From Meconema thalassinum (Eukaryota > Arthropoda > Insecta > Orthoptera > Tettigoniidae): a stretch of 64,000 nt of DNA. A model generated the notes under the pieces. That model made no database searches, was not told where the DNA came from, and saw only the letters and a list, made by a program, of their open reading frames with translations. Position numbers and translations under genes: made by a program. The DNA is taken from positions 361,194,779 through 361,258,778 of the forward strand of contig OX336393.1 of assembly GCA_946902985.2 (NCBI GenBank), in the 5' to 3' direction. Of the stretch, positions 21,691 through 32,930 are shown in pieces; position 1 is the first letter of the stretch; each line of letters starts with the position of its first letter.

Positions 21691-24115
21691 TTTTTAGCCT
21701 ACTTTCGATTTTTACAAAAAATTAAAGTAGACTTATGAGATCACTACAGGGCAAAAAAAAAGTGTGTCTGTCTGTGTGTGTGTATGTGTGAGTGTGTGTC
21801 TGTGTGTGTGTGAGTGTGTGTACTCTGAATGTCTGTCCCCCCTATCAATTCGAACACGGTGAGCGCAAATTGAACGAAATTTGGTACAAAGGTAGCACTA
21901 GCAAAGGACACCTCAGTGTCATGTTTTATATCACCGCCATCTTGACGGAAACGTAATGGCGGCCACACAAATGTTCAAAGCTTAAATCAAATTACGACTA
22001 ACCTAATCATCCGATCCTTACCAAATTTCGCAACAACATACCTTTATTGAGGGAGCATCCTTTGACAAATCTAATAGGTCATTAGCCTAATAGTTTGCGG
22101 ATGGCGGGCATCTTTGTGTGAAAATCGATTGCCCCTATTAATTAGAACAAGGTGAAACCGAATGGAACGAAATTTGGTACAGAGGTAGTACTAGCAAAGG
22201 GCACCCCAGTGTCATGTTTTATATCGCCGCCATCTTGACGGAAACGTAATGGCGGCCACACAAATGTTCAAAGCTTAGATCAAATTACGACTAACCTAAT
22301 CATCCGATCTCTACCAAATTTCACAACAACATACCTTTATGGAGGGAGCATCCTTTGACAAATCTAATAGGTCATTAGCCTAATAGTTTGCTGATGGCTG
22401 CCATCTTTGTGTCAAAATCGATTACCCCTATTAATTCGAACACGGTGAAACCGAATGGAATGAAATTTGGTACAGAGGTAGCACTAGCAAAGGGCACCCC
22501 AGTGTCATGTTTTATATCGCCGCCATCTTGACGGAAACGTAATGGTGGCCACCCAAATGTTCAAAGCTTAAATCAAATTACGACTAACCTAATCATCCGA
22601 TCTCTGCCAAATTTTGCAACAACATACCTTTATGAAGGGAGCATCCTTTGACAAATCTAATAGGTCATTAGCCTAATAGTTTGCGGATGGCGGCCATCTT
22701 TGTGTCAAAATTGATTACCCCTATTAATTCGAACACGGTGAAACCGAATGGAATAAAATTTGGTACAGAGGTAGCACTAGCAAAGGGCACCTCAGTGTCA
22801 TGTTTTATATCACCGCCATCTTGACGGAAACGTAATGGCGGCCACACAAATGTTCAAAGCTTAAATCAAATTACGACTAACCTAATCATCCGATCTCTAC
22901 CAAATTTGGCAACAACATACCTTTATGGAGGAAGCATCCTTTGACAAATATAATAGGTCATTAGCCTAATAGTTTGCGGATGGCGGCCATCTTTGTGTCA
23001 AAATCGATTACCCCTATTAATTCGAACACAGTGAAACCGAATGGAATGAACTTTGGTACAGAGGTAGCACTAGCAAAGGGCACCTCAGTGCCATGTTTTA
23101 TATCGCCGCCATCTTGACGGAAACGTAATGGCGGCCACACAAATATTCAAAGCTTAAATCAAATTACGATTAATCTAATCATCCGAGATCTACCAAATTT
23201 TGCATCAACATACCATTATGGAGGGAGCATTCTTTGACCAAACTAATAGGTCATTAGCCTAATATTTTGCGGATGGCGGCCATCTTTGTGTGAAAATCGA
23301 TTCCCCTATTAATTCGAACACGGTGAAACCGAATGGAACGAAATTTGGTACAGAGGTAGCACTAGAAAAGGCCACCTCAGTGTCATGTTTTATATCACCG
23401 CCATCTTGACGGAAACGTTATCGCGGCCACCCAAATGTTAAAGGCTAAAATGTAATTACGACCAACCTAATAATCTAGTATCTACCAAATTTTGCAACAA
23501 CAAATCTTTATGTGGGAAGCATATTCTGACCGAACTGCTAGATCATCAGCCCAATAGTTTGCAGATGGTGGCCAAGTATGTGTGCAAATCGATTTCCCTA
23601 TCAATTCAAACACGGTGAAACCGAATTGAACGATATTTGGTACAGAGGTAGCACTAGCAAAAGGCAACTCAGTGTCATGTTTTATATCGCCGCCATCTTG
23701 ACGGAAACAGAATGACGGCCACCCAAATGTTAAAAGCTTAAATCAAATTTCGACCATCCTAATAATTTGATTTCTACCGGATTTTGCAACAACATGCCTT
23801 TTTGTGGAAAGCATCTTATGACTGACTACAAGGTCATCAGCTCAATAGTTTGCAAATAGCGGCCATGTATGTGTGCAAATCCATTCCCCAGATCAATTCA
23901 AACACGGTGAAACCGAATTGAATGAATTTTTTTACAGAGGTAGCACTAGCAAAGGGCACCTCATATTCATGTTTAATATCCCTATAGCACGTTGTATTTC
24001 AACAAGCTACTACAACCAATATTCAATTATACTCCTTGAAAAGGACAAAGAGTTATAACAATACCCATGCATTTAGGAGAAAGTAGGCTATATGTTCTTT
24101 ACTGAAAATCTTGTT
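21691..24115 (+). mobile_element. HINE/DINE-1-like element C with seven 293-bp tandem units
   Basis: Starts TTTTTAGCCTACTTTC. A hairpin forms by CTACTTT / AAAGTAG, then a GT-rich tract (about 21761-21820). Seven units follow: the landmark CTTGACGG lies near 21941, 22234, 22527, 22820, 23113, 23405 and 23697, a period of 292-293 bp, and a partial eighth follows. Each unit carries CCGCCAT...ATGGCGG, able to pair as a 7-bp stem in most copies. Ends with GAAAGTAGGCTA (24079-24090), a weak stem-loop and CTTGTT. The same ends occur in A, B and D with different internal units. No coding capacity. Confidence 0.75.
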
Positions 24116-24197
24116 TTTTATTCAGCATCACTATGGAAATATTGTAAATGATTTTCATTAAAAAATGCAATGGCTATACAAATTGTATATCAGTTAT

Positions 24198-24205
24198 AGT
24201 AAAAA
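24198..24205. repeat. Candidate target duplication of the non-LTR element (left)
   Basis: AGTAAAAA here and at 27419-27426 bracket the element. It is short and A-rich, so it could be partly chance. Confidence 0.45.
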
Positions 24206-27200
24206 CGTCGAACGTTGCTTCACGTCCGTAGGTATAACCTTAAATTGCCCTACACGTGTCCCCCGGGTGGTGCTAAGAAAGCAACTGTGATAAGATGCCG
24301 CCGTACTGCCCCATGGGGCCTCACGGCCAAGACAGTAGAAATAACAAGAAAAGTTCTTCTAAGGACTCGGCATTCAATACTCGGACCTTGGGCCCTCAAC
24401 TAACGGTTTGCTAGCTTAACATTGAGGGCATTAGTAGAGCTAAGTGTGATTATTTATCCAAGATACTCACGGAAAAATCAGTAGATGTAGTGGCACTACA
24501 AGAAAGTCACACTGAATATGGTATTCAGTTGTCTAATAGGGGTAAAATTCCTGGATACAAGATAGCGAAGGAACTGCATCATCCAAAATATGGTATTGCT
24601 AATTATATTAAGAATGACATTGAAGACTATACAGTCTTGCCTTCTGATATACGCCGGAATGTATTCTCAGCTTCCATCAAGATACAGAATGTTACCATCA
24701 TGAACATCTATAAGCCTCCACTGGTCTGCTGGCCAGATCCCGTCGCACTTGTACCTGATGAAGATAGTGTAATACTTGGTGATTTCAACAGCCATCATAC
24801 TTCCTGGGGATATGACAGAAATGATGGTAATGGGAACAAGTTGTTTGAATGGATGGATTTAAATAATCTTGCACTGATATTTGATGCTAAAGACCGAGGC
24901 ACATTCCATTCAGCTCGTTGGAACCAGGACTACTCTCCTGACCTATGTTTTGTATCACACAGCCTAGTGACTCCAACACCACAAATCCGTAGACAAGTTC
25001 TGAATGACTTCCCGCGCAGCCAACACAGACCCATCATTTATAACATCGGTATTCATATACCTGTAATAAGATCTGGACCCCAACCCCGCTGGAACTTCCA
25101 AAAAGGTGACTGGGATATGTACGTAAGATATACTGATGCTAATGTTCGATGGGTGCAACCAACCGCTGAGAACTATGACCGGTTTGTTGGCTTGATCAAG
25201 GCTGCTGCCAAAAGAAGCATCCCTAGAGGAGTCCGAAAAGACAATATCCCTGGTTGGAATGAAGAAACAACTCGTCTAAGCAGTGAATTTGAAAAAGACA
25301 GCAGCCGTGAGAAAGCAATTGAAGTGCTGAAATCCTTGGACAGTGCTAGAAGAGAGAAATGGTCCAAGATTGTTGAAAACTTGAATTTTACCCACTCAAG
25401 TAGGAAAGCATGGTCTCTCATACGAAAACTGGACCCAACGTCTATACCATCGAGAAAGCAATCAAGTATCAATGTAGAATCCATAGCTAACCAACTTGTT
25501 TCTACATCTAGGACGGAAGGACAGAAGAAGTTTAGTAGAAAGATACGACTGGAATTCAACCAGTTAAAACAAGAAGTCCAACCACATCCGTTGTACTCAC
25601 GCCCATTTTCTTTAGAAGAGATACAAAAGGGTTTAGATGGTCTTCAGACTGGCAAAGCAGCAGGATTTGATGGTGTGTACCCAGAGTTCCTTAAGAAATG
25701 TGGCCCAGCAACCAAGCGATGGCTTGCCACCTTCTTCAGCTCCATTCTGCATTCAGGACGCCTGCCTCCATCTTTCAAGAAGACCAAAATTATTGCTATA
25801 TTGAAACCAGGGAAGGATCCTAAGCTACCTCAAAGCTACAGACCTATTTCCTTACTTAGTGTCACCTACAAACTACTTGAAAGGCTTTTACTGAATAGGA
25901 TTGCTCCTGCAATTGAGTCACTTATTCCTGTTGAACAAGCTGGATTTCGCCCAAAACGAGACTGCTGCGATCAAGTCCTTGCCCTGTCTTCCTATCTAGA
26001 AGCTGGTTTTGAGAAGAAGCTCAAAAGTGTTTCTGTCTTCCTGGATCTCTCAGCAGCCTATGATACTGTCTGGAGGAAAGGACTTCTCCTCAAACTTATA
26101 AAGGCAGTTCCTTGCCTTAAAATAGTCACCCTGATTGGCAATATGCTGAGTAACAGGCTATTCCAAGTGTTCACTGAAAATGTTAGAAGCAGGTTCCACA
26201 CTATTAATAATGGTCTGTCACAGGGATCAGTTCTATCCCCTCTGCTAATCAACTTGTACACCCATGATCTGCCCGAAACTCTATCCCGAAAATTCATCTA
26301 TGCGGACGATATAAATCTTACAGTCCAAAATACCACCTTTAATGAAGCAGAGGATATAATGAATGCAGATCTTCAGAAGATGGATGAGTACTTCAAGAAG
26401 TGGCGCCTCCAGCCAAGTGCTTCAAAATCTGAAGTTGCCACATTCCACCTTAACAACCTAGAGGCAAACTACGAGCCTAGAGTTAAGCTTAGGAATCAAT
26501 ACATAAAGTACAACAGATGTCCTAAGTAATTAGGCATAACATTGGACAGGACACTGACATATCAACAACATACAGAAAAAACTGCTGCAAAACTAAAAAG
26601 TCGCAATAACCTACTTAGTAGGTTAGCTGGAACATCAAGGGGCGCTGACGCCAGCACACTCAGGACTACTGCTCTGGCTGTCGTGTATTCTCCAGCTGAA
26701 TATTGTGCAGGTGTGTGGTTGAACAGCTCTCACTGCCAACTCGTAGATATACAACTCCGCCAGGCAATGCACATCATCTCTGGTACTCTACGTTGCACCC
26801 TACCCAGTGGCTACCTGTACTTTGTAATATCGCTCCACCCCATATAAGGAGACAGCAAGCTCTTGTTCGCTTGTGGTACAGGATCAAAGAAAATGCTGAG
26901 CTTCCTATTCATCAGGATGCCATACGGCTCTCTACAAAGAGATTGAAATCCCGAAAGCCAGCATGCAAAACGGCTATTGATCTTTCGTCCACTGAGTTCA
27001 ACCTCCGAAATGCCTGGAGAGATGAATGGCAAAACTCCTCACCTCGCGGCTTACTTCAAATCAGTGACCCCACCACAAGACTTGCTGGTTTTAATCTTCC
27101 TCGGGCAGTTTGGTCAAGGCTCAACAGAATCCGATGTGGTACCGGTCGAACAGGTGCAGCCCTACACCAGTGCGGTTGGATAGATTCCCCCCGATGTGAC

Positions 27201-27418
27201 TGTGGTTCTGAAATGCAAACTATCGAGCATATTGTGCAGGAGTGCCCTCTGCATTCATATCCCGGGGCCTTGGATGATCTCCACTCAGCAACTCCTGATG
27301 CAATTGCGTGGATTACAGACCTTCCTGTCCAAATTTGATGTGATGGTCCTTATGCTGTGAATAGTGTATATACTGTAATTATTTTTCTGTCTTTTTAGCA
27401 TCATATGCTAAATAAATA
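24206..27418 (+). mobile_element. Non-LTR retrotransposon, near full length, single ORF
   Basis: About 3.2 kb with one long, broken coding region, a short 3' untranslated region and an AAATAAATA-like tail, bracketed by a candidate 8-bp duplication AGTAAAAA. The length and single-ORF plan suit RTE- or RTEX-like elements. The RT motifs and the C-terminal zinc knuckle could also fit Jockey-type relatives, and the clade needs a tree. It lies about 90 bp downstream of HINE-like element C. Confidence 0.8.
24313..27338 (+). pseudogene. Endonuclease-reverse transcriptase of the non-LTR element, broken
   Basis: Codes for an APE-type endonuclease plus reverse transcriptase that would nick target DNA and copy its RNA there. 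An ATG at 24313 in good context opens the frame; TAG at 24412-24414 interrupts it just before LNIEGIS, a typical endonuclease N-terminal block. The longest open part is 24415-26529. Counting from the GTG at 24490, GDFNSHH is at residues 97-103, SQHRP at 177-181 (SDHRP in many relatives), motif A LDLSAAYD at 518-525, motif B QGS at 578-580, and YADD at 604-607. TAA at 26527-26529 stops it just before LGITLD in the same frame. A one-base loss (or equivalent) near 26795-26812 shifts to the frame ending at 27338. That part carries a C-terminal zinc knuckle starting CDCG (27195-27243), with one His and a final Cys. No RNase H. Three lesions make it inactive as read. Confidence 0.85.
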
Positions 27419-27426
27419 AGTAAAAA

Positions 27427-28981
27427 TTAACATAATAGGAGAGAGTTCCGAAGTCGAGTTGACGGAGTAAAATCATTTCAGGAAAACCCACCAGCAGGAG
27501 GCCCAAACGGATCATTTCCGAGGAGGAGAGAAAACAAAGAAGTGACAAGATGAAGAAGTTCTGGGAAGAGAAGAGAAAGAAAGCTAATAGGTCTTGAGTT
27601 CCTTTCGGTCCATAGTTGGCCAAATTCGACAGTAAAAAAATTAATAACAATAATGTATTATTGATGGTCAACATCGCTTGAAAACCCATAAAATAACATT
27701 TCCTACTATTTAAAACTGTTTCTCAGCTGAGATATTTTAAAAAGAGATGTAGTTATATGTCCGATTGTTCATTTATCTTTATATTCAAAACGGTAAAGAA
27801 CACGGAGTGATCGTAATTGCCGTAGCTATTTCATAGTACATAATTTTTTGAAACATGATGCATATATGACCAATAATTAGCGCGTTTTTGCATGCTTATT
27901 TATTCATCTAATAGTCCATGAACTTCCGGGCCTTGCTTATTATCAATGATCTGTTGCTGTTGTTGTCGTTGATTATAATTATTTTAGGGGCACTGCGGCA
28001 TTGTGTTCAGTCCGCCTCATTGCGTAGTTGCTAGCACTCTTGGCTGACAGAACAGTACAGAATGAAAACAAATTAATCAAAATAGCCTATTTCCCTACAC
28101 TCTTTCCCAGACCAACTAGAAGCATCCAGCATCATAATCTGATTCCCAACCGCTCAATAAGCTGCCTTTTTCATATTTCGTGATTTTCTGGAACTTAGAT
28201 GACTTCCGGAGCTTTAAAATGAATCAAACCACAGCCTGCTAGGTCAAGCAAGATCTTCCTGACATATCAATCATTATGTAAATTGGTACATGAAAATTAA
28301 ATCCATATAGCGTGTGTGTAAATGAAAAATAAATCAGACATTCTTCTAAGAAGAATGTGAAGACAATTGATACACTAGAATGTTCGTAGAAGTTCAAGTT
28401 GTAACATAAGCTGAAAAACAAAAAACAAAAAAAACAAAATTTTGGATGTGTATCTTACCTCGAGCACGGACACAAAGCAATAGCCCAATCCTTCCTCCAA
28501 TCATGTGACTGATCGATTGAACAGTAAGTTGTTGTTATATGGAGTAACACAAGTAGTTGTTTACCCCTGTAGCGGAGTCGCTATTCACTGTCAGGTGCTA
28601 TGAAGTACCGACACGGATAAATGGAATGCAACACTACCAAACATGGCCGCAATTGCCTGTACATCCTAGTCAATTCAGGTCTCTGATAGAAACGCTTTGT
28701 CTCAGTCCAACAGTTCATTGTTAGCCAGATTCAATTGTGTAGCAGTGTGTTCATTTACCCATTTTGAGTCGATCCATTGTTAAGTGGAGAGTTCACTTCT
28801 TCCCACTCACAGATACCATGTTCCCGTTAATGTAATCTGCAACTCATAAATTTCCATTAATGCTTCTCCTGGACAAGCAGGTGCGAATTTAATTAACTGT
28901 TTTCTTTGTTCCAAAATCAAATATCCCCATGGATGTTACTGAGTCTCAAATCTTTATGACGTGCTACGTCAACGAGTGATA
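27427..28981. other. Unassigned intergenic DNA
   Basis: AT-rich with a purine-rich patch at about 27430-27600. Open frames below 100 codons have no recognisable domain. No repeat partner within the window. Confidence 0.4.
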
Positions 28982-28983
28982 TA

Positions 28984-29614
28984 CAGGGTCTTTCATATAA
29001 AGTAAGAACGCCAAGCGGCGGGTTTGTTATCCGCTAGTGTGGTGGCCTTGACCGAGCTTGTGGTGAGCCGTGGCCCCCCGCTCTAAGCGTGTGTACAATC
29101 CTCTATGAAATATTACCTTATAAAAGTTGCTGGAAGTGTCGTCCTTCCTGGGTTATACAGGCATTGTATCTGGTAACCACATTTTGGCTGGCGCGAGAGA
29201 GTCATGCCACAGTATTTTTTCTGATTTTTTATTTTGTGTTTTTTATTGAGCACTGAACCAGTAGTGTCAAAGTTATTTACAATTACGTGAATCTGTGCTA
29301 GTGAAGGTGGCACTTCATCAAGAAATTGCTGAACAAATGCATCACGTACCCGCCGAGCAGAATCGTAATTAAAATAAATGTTACATACAAAAATACGATG
29401 TTGCAATGATAACTGTCTCAACATGTTAGCAGCTGTGGTTCAGACTGGCGACTGACAACACCTGCACGCTTATTGCAAGGTCAAGTTTGTACTATGCGCG
29501 TGCTTTCAATACTACAGCAGGGGGCCGTGGCGCGTCACAAGCTCGGTCAAGCCGGCTACAGCAGCGAATGACAAAACCGCCGCTCGCCGTTCTTACTTTA
29601 TATGAAAGACCCTG
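28984..29614 (-). mobile_element. Internally deleted Tc1/mariner-type transposon with perfect 27-bp inverted ends
   Basis: CAGGGTCTTTCATATAAAG starts the left end at 28984. The exact 27-bp reverse complement occupies 29588-29614. TA dinucleotides flank both sides (28982-28983 and 29615-29616), the Tc1/mariner target signature. At 631 bp it is about half the size of an autonomous element. It retains an N-terminal transposase piece on the minus strand. Perfect ends mean it could still be mobilised in trans by a relative, which is an inference. Confidence 0.88.
29113..29424 (-). pseudogene. Truncated mariner-type transposase, N-terminal helix-turn-helix region
   Basis: A 103-codon frame inside the deleted transposon. 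Its first part (RIFVCNIYFNYDSARRVRDA, then a PPSLAQIHVIVNNFDTTGSV block, residues about 9-58) has the spacing of the helix-turn-helix domain (DUF4817-like) that begins many insect mariner-type transposases and binds the inverted ends. After about residue 62 the family pattern stops, and the rest probably comes from the far side of an internal deletion. No DDE/DDD catalytic core is present, so the protein could at most bind the ends. Whether it is expressed is unknown. Confidence 0.65.
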
Positions 29615-29652
29615 TAGTAATAATAATAATAATAATTATTATTATTATTATT
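29615..29652. repeat. (TAA)n(TTA)n palindromic microsatellite
   Basis: A run of TAA/AAT units is followed by a run of ATT units, forming a perfect AT-only palindrome beside the transposon's TA duplication. Confidence 0.85.
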
Positions 29653-29933
29653 CTGGCCAGAAACTTAAAGGGCAGTGAATGTCTCACCAAGAACAAAAAG
29701 GGATGATGGAGAAATTGGAAACCAAAGAAAGGAAGATTTTGAGGAAAATCTTACATCCGATTATTAATAATTTTCACCTGCATGGAAAGGAAATGAAGAA
29801 TCATCAAGTCTACTTTCTGAGCAAGACGATTTCTCCCCTGGATCAGGTTTTTATTAAGGACGATGACAAGTACACACCATTGGGCCTCCTCCATTTGCAG
29901 CTAGCTACGTTAGAAGAGCACATAACCAACTAG
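29653..29933 (+). pseudogene. Remnant of a non-LTR retrotransposon C-terminal region
   Basis: An 84-codon frame from 29679 contains KLETKERKILRKIL (residues about 12-25), which resembles the LE-KERKILRKI block found after the reverse transcriptase in many insect endonuclease-reverse transcriptase elements. The following residues do not continue the family pattern clearly. No RT motifs are nearby. Assignment is from motif memory only. Confidence 0.4.
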
Positions 29934-30121
29934 TTTCAACAGTGGACTAAGAAAGCACTGCTCGGCCATCATCCGTATGGTCGCGATCAGGAATATGTCG
30001 ACATACATGCATCAAACAGCTGTATATATAGGAATGCTACGGGACCGCTTGAAAAGTTCTAGTTTATTCTCGATTCTCTTCCTTAAACGCTCAGATGAAC
30101 CAAGTCTGAATATATTACATT

Positions 30122-30649
30122 CTTATCCTACTTTCGAATGAAAGTAGACTGATGAGATCTACAATGGGCAAATGCCCGTGTGTCTGTGTGTATGAACGAC
30201 TGTATTCCCCGCATCAATTCCCAAATTTCGTAACAGAATTGACTCAAATTTAAAATATAGGTAGCGCTTGTAAAAGGCAACTCAGTGACATGTTTCATAT
30301 CGCCGCCATCTTAAAGAAAGTAAAATGGTGGCCACTTGAGTGTTCAACGCACGCCAAGTCGAATTTCGACTTAACTAATTATCAGAACACCAAATCTTGA
30401 AGAAAAAAAACACTTTTCATATGAGAAGCGTATGACACCCAGACTACAAGAACATCAACTGAACAGTTACTAGTTGGCGGCGGTAGATTTCAATGAAACG
30501 TAATCAACAAGAAGTCTTATATAGGAGATATCTCGTAACATTTATCATAAGATCATTTAATTATACGTCTTCATAAGGAAAAAGAGTTATGAGTCTACCA
30601 ATAAATTTAAGAGAAAGTAGGCTACATGTTCTATATTGAACATCTTGTT
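30122..30649 (+). mobile_element. HINE/DINE-1-like element D, short form with one unit
   Basis: The 5' hairpin is perfect: CTACTTTC, loop GAAT, GAAAGTAG (30128-30147). It is followed by TGATGAGATC and a short TG-rich stretch. One internal unit holds CGCCGCCATCTTAAAG with TGGTGGCCAC, as in element C. The 3' GAAAGTAGGCTA (30613-30624), a perfect stem-loop TGTTC/GAACA (30627-30642) and TCTTGTT end it. It is the clearest view of the family's minimal structure. Confidence 0.75.
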
Positions 30650-31447
30650 TCTTTATACAGTATTACCAAAGATCATTATTGTTAGAAACTTATGGTATAA
30701 ATGTTCCACTATATCTATCTCTGAGATCAAAAGGAGACGAATCGATCTATCATATTAGCCCTTTTCTCCAGCATTATTTCCACTCCTCTGCCCATTTTGC
30801 AGGAAATAATTTGATAAGTTCTGCTCCATTATTACAGTGAAAATATTGTAATTTAAAGAGTATATATTATTTTATAAGAAGACTAAAGAAATCAAGTAAT
30901 AGAAAAATGATTAAATAATCCAGAAACAACAGCAACAGTAATGTATAGTCACAATTGGCAAAATCCCTTTTAAAAGAAAAAATATTGAAAAATGAACATC
31001 GATGCAACAAATATTTACATTACTATATTTTAAAATAACTACCTTGGAAATGACTTCAGTTCACACCTCTCTAGGAGGTAGAAATAGGCTAAAGAAATTA
31101 ATTACTAATACATCTGCTATCTTCAACGTTCCACACCCCTTCCAGCACTAAATCAAATCTTACAAGACGAATTTAATATCGGGTGAACAGTAAATCATTT
31201 GCCTTATGACCCTTTCCACCTACCAGCCATTTCTCTCCCCTAAAGATCTTCATTAATATTCCTCACTGTTATGCAGTGTTATCTTTGCTTTTTGAGGGCG
31301 TGGCTACCTGATATAAAAATTATACAATATCACGAAATCAACTCCTGTTCTCATTCGTAAAAATACTACATTTGAATAAGAACCCCCCAAACAATGGAAT
31401 ATAGCAGAAACTGAGTTTTATAGCCTAACCAGCAACCCGCCCCGACT
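30650..31447. other. Unassigned AT-rich DNA
   Basis: No gene, repeat partner or structured RNA recognised. Confidence 0.4.
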
Positions 31448-32343
31448 TCTCCCGGTATCTTTAACAGTTTACTCAGCGTAAATTTAAAAGGCGCATGGAC
31501 GGCAGGTCCCAGACGCCATTCAGAAAAGCCGAGGTGAACAACGAAATTCCAAACACATGTTCTCTTCTCTGATGCTTTAACTTGACACTACTTGACAGTT
31601 TGATGCTGGCCGAATCTGGAGTGATAGGCTCACTCGCTAGCTCGTAAACTAGCTCTAAAGTTAGTAATTTAAATTTCCACCGAATGGAGATTGTTGGAAG
31701 AAATGAAAACGTAAAAAAGTGACAGTCAGTATGAAAGACTAGACTTTGTATCATTTTAAATGCTACAAATGCTGAAAAATGCTAGAAAGGCTGGAGGCTT
31801 CTCGCTACGCTCGAAGCCAAAGACTCTTGACATGTTAGAAAATTATCTGCATAATACTTATCATGCTTATCTTGTTTCAAATTACTCGCGAACGGCAAGT
31901 GCAAACCAAGGGCAAATCAAGGTCAAGCGCGCGGGATGCCGTCACGCTCACCAGAGCGCGCGGGGACGTGCCCCTTCCATCCAGTCTAAAAACACTTATA
32001 GTGGGCGATGTATAGAAGATAGAGATATGCTCTCCCGGACTTTTTTGTAGAAATTTTCATACTGACCAATTCTTACGCTCATAGTATATTGATATTTTTA
32101 ACGGTTTGCCCAGCGTAAGCTTAAGAAGCGCACGGACGCCAAGTTTGTTTTCGACTTTTTCACTGAAATCGTTACTGCTTGGCTTCCTTTGATCATACAT
32201 AAATTATTTTCTACAGAATCTTTCCTCGACATATCCTTTACAGAATGGTGAAAACCACATCAAAATCTATCCAGTGGTTCTCGAGATTACCCGTGACATC
32301 CAAGAATCGGGGATTTTTGTCTTATACTAACGAAGTAGAGATT
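31448..32343 (-). mobile_element. Dispersed Helitron-like repeat (family H), copy 2
   Basis: Parallels 7327-7935 along its whole length (CCGGTATCTTTAAC, CAGTTTGATGCTGGCCGAA, ACACTTATAGTGGG, ATCCAGTGGTTCTCGAGA). It contains about 260 bp of extra, GC-richer sequence at 31720-31980 with a hairpin GGCTTC/GAAGCC. On the minus strand the end reads TCTCTACTTCGTTAGTATAA, like a Helitron 5' end. The open frames on both strands are not conserved between copies. Confidence 0.6.
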
Positions 32344-32484
32344 GTCGGGGAACACATGCACCAAGCAGAAATATGACGTCACACACCTCAGTGCATCTGG
32401 GTACATTTCGTCCCGTCACCGTAACGTAACGCCAGACCCCAGCGAAACGACGAAGTCGACAAGATCATTTAAAATGATAAAAAA

Positions 32485-32922
32485 CTATTTATTTATTTAT
32501 TTATTTATCGTATGGCTTTTAGTGCCGGGAGTGTCCGAGGACATGTTCGGCTCGCCTGAGTCTGTAGCTGCTTCCAGCGGATACCCTAAAGGGTGAGCTA
32601 CAAGTTCCGTTCAATTTCAAGTAGTTCCAACTTTCGCCACCAGATATCAATGATACCTAGTGGTGAACGTTGGAACTTTGATAGAGCGTTCTGACGAAAT
32701 CTAACCTAACAAATTTTGCTTTACACAAGTTTAGTCTGTGAAAGGATTTTTTACATGCCATAAATCTATGACATGGGACCGCCAGCTTTACTTCCCCTCC
32801 GAAGGAAGGCATACTGAAGGATTTTTAACGCTCTTAAAAAATCCGACGACTTCGGCCGGGTTTGAACCCGCTATCTTGGGCATAGCAGTTCAGCATGCTA
32901 CCGACTACGCCACCGAAGCCGC
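32485..32922 (-). mobile_element. tRNA-derived SINE (family S1), minus strand
   Basis: On the minus strand: head GCGGCTTCGGTGGCGTAG, B box GGGTTCAAACCCGG (near 32860), body, the shared tail (CCGGCACTAAAAGCCATACG), then (AAAT)n. TGATAAAA at 32475-32482 and 32923-32930 is a candidate 8-bp duplication. It sits at the junction with the family H copy at 32931. Confidence 0.85.
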
Positions 32923-32930
32923 TGATAAAA

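Noticed and set aside
31760..32050. 96-codon plus-strand gene in the GC-richer insert
   Set aside because: Not conserved in other copies of the repeat, no domain, and it crosses the insert boundary.
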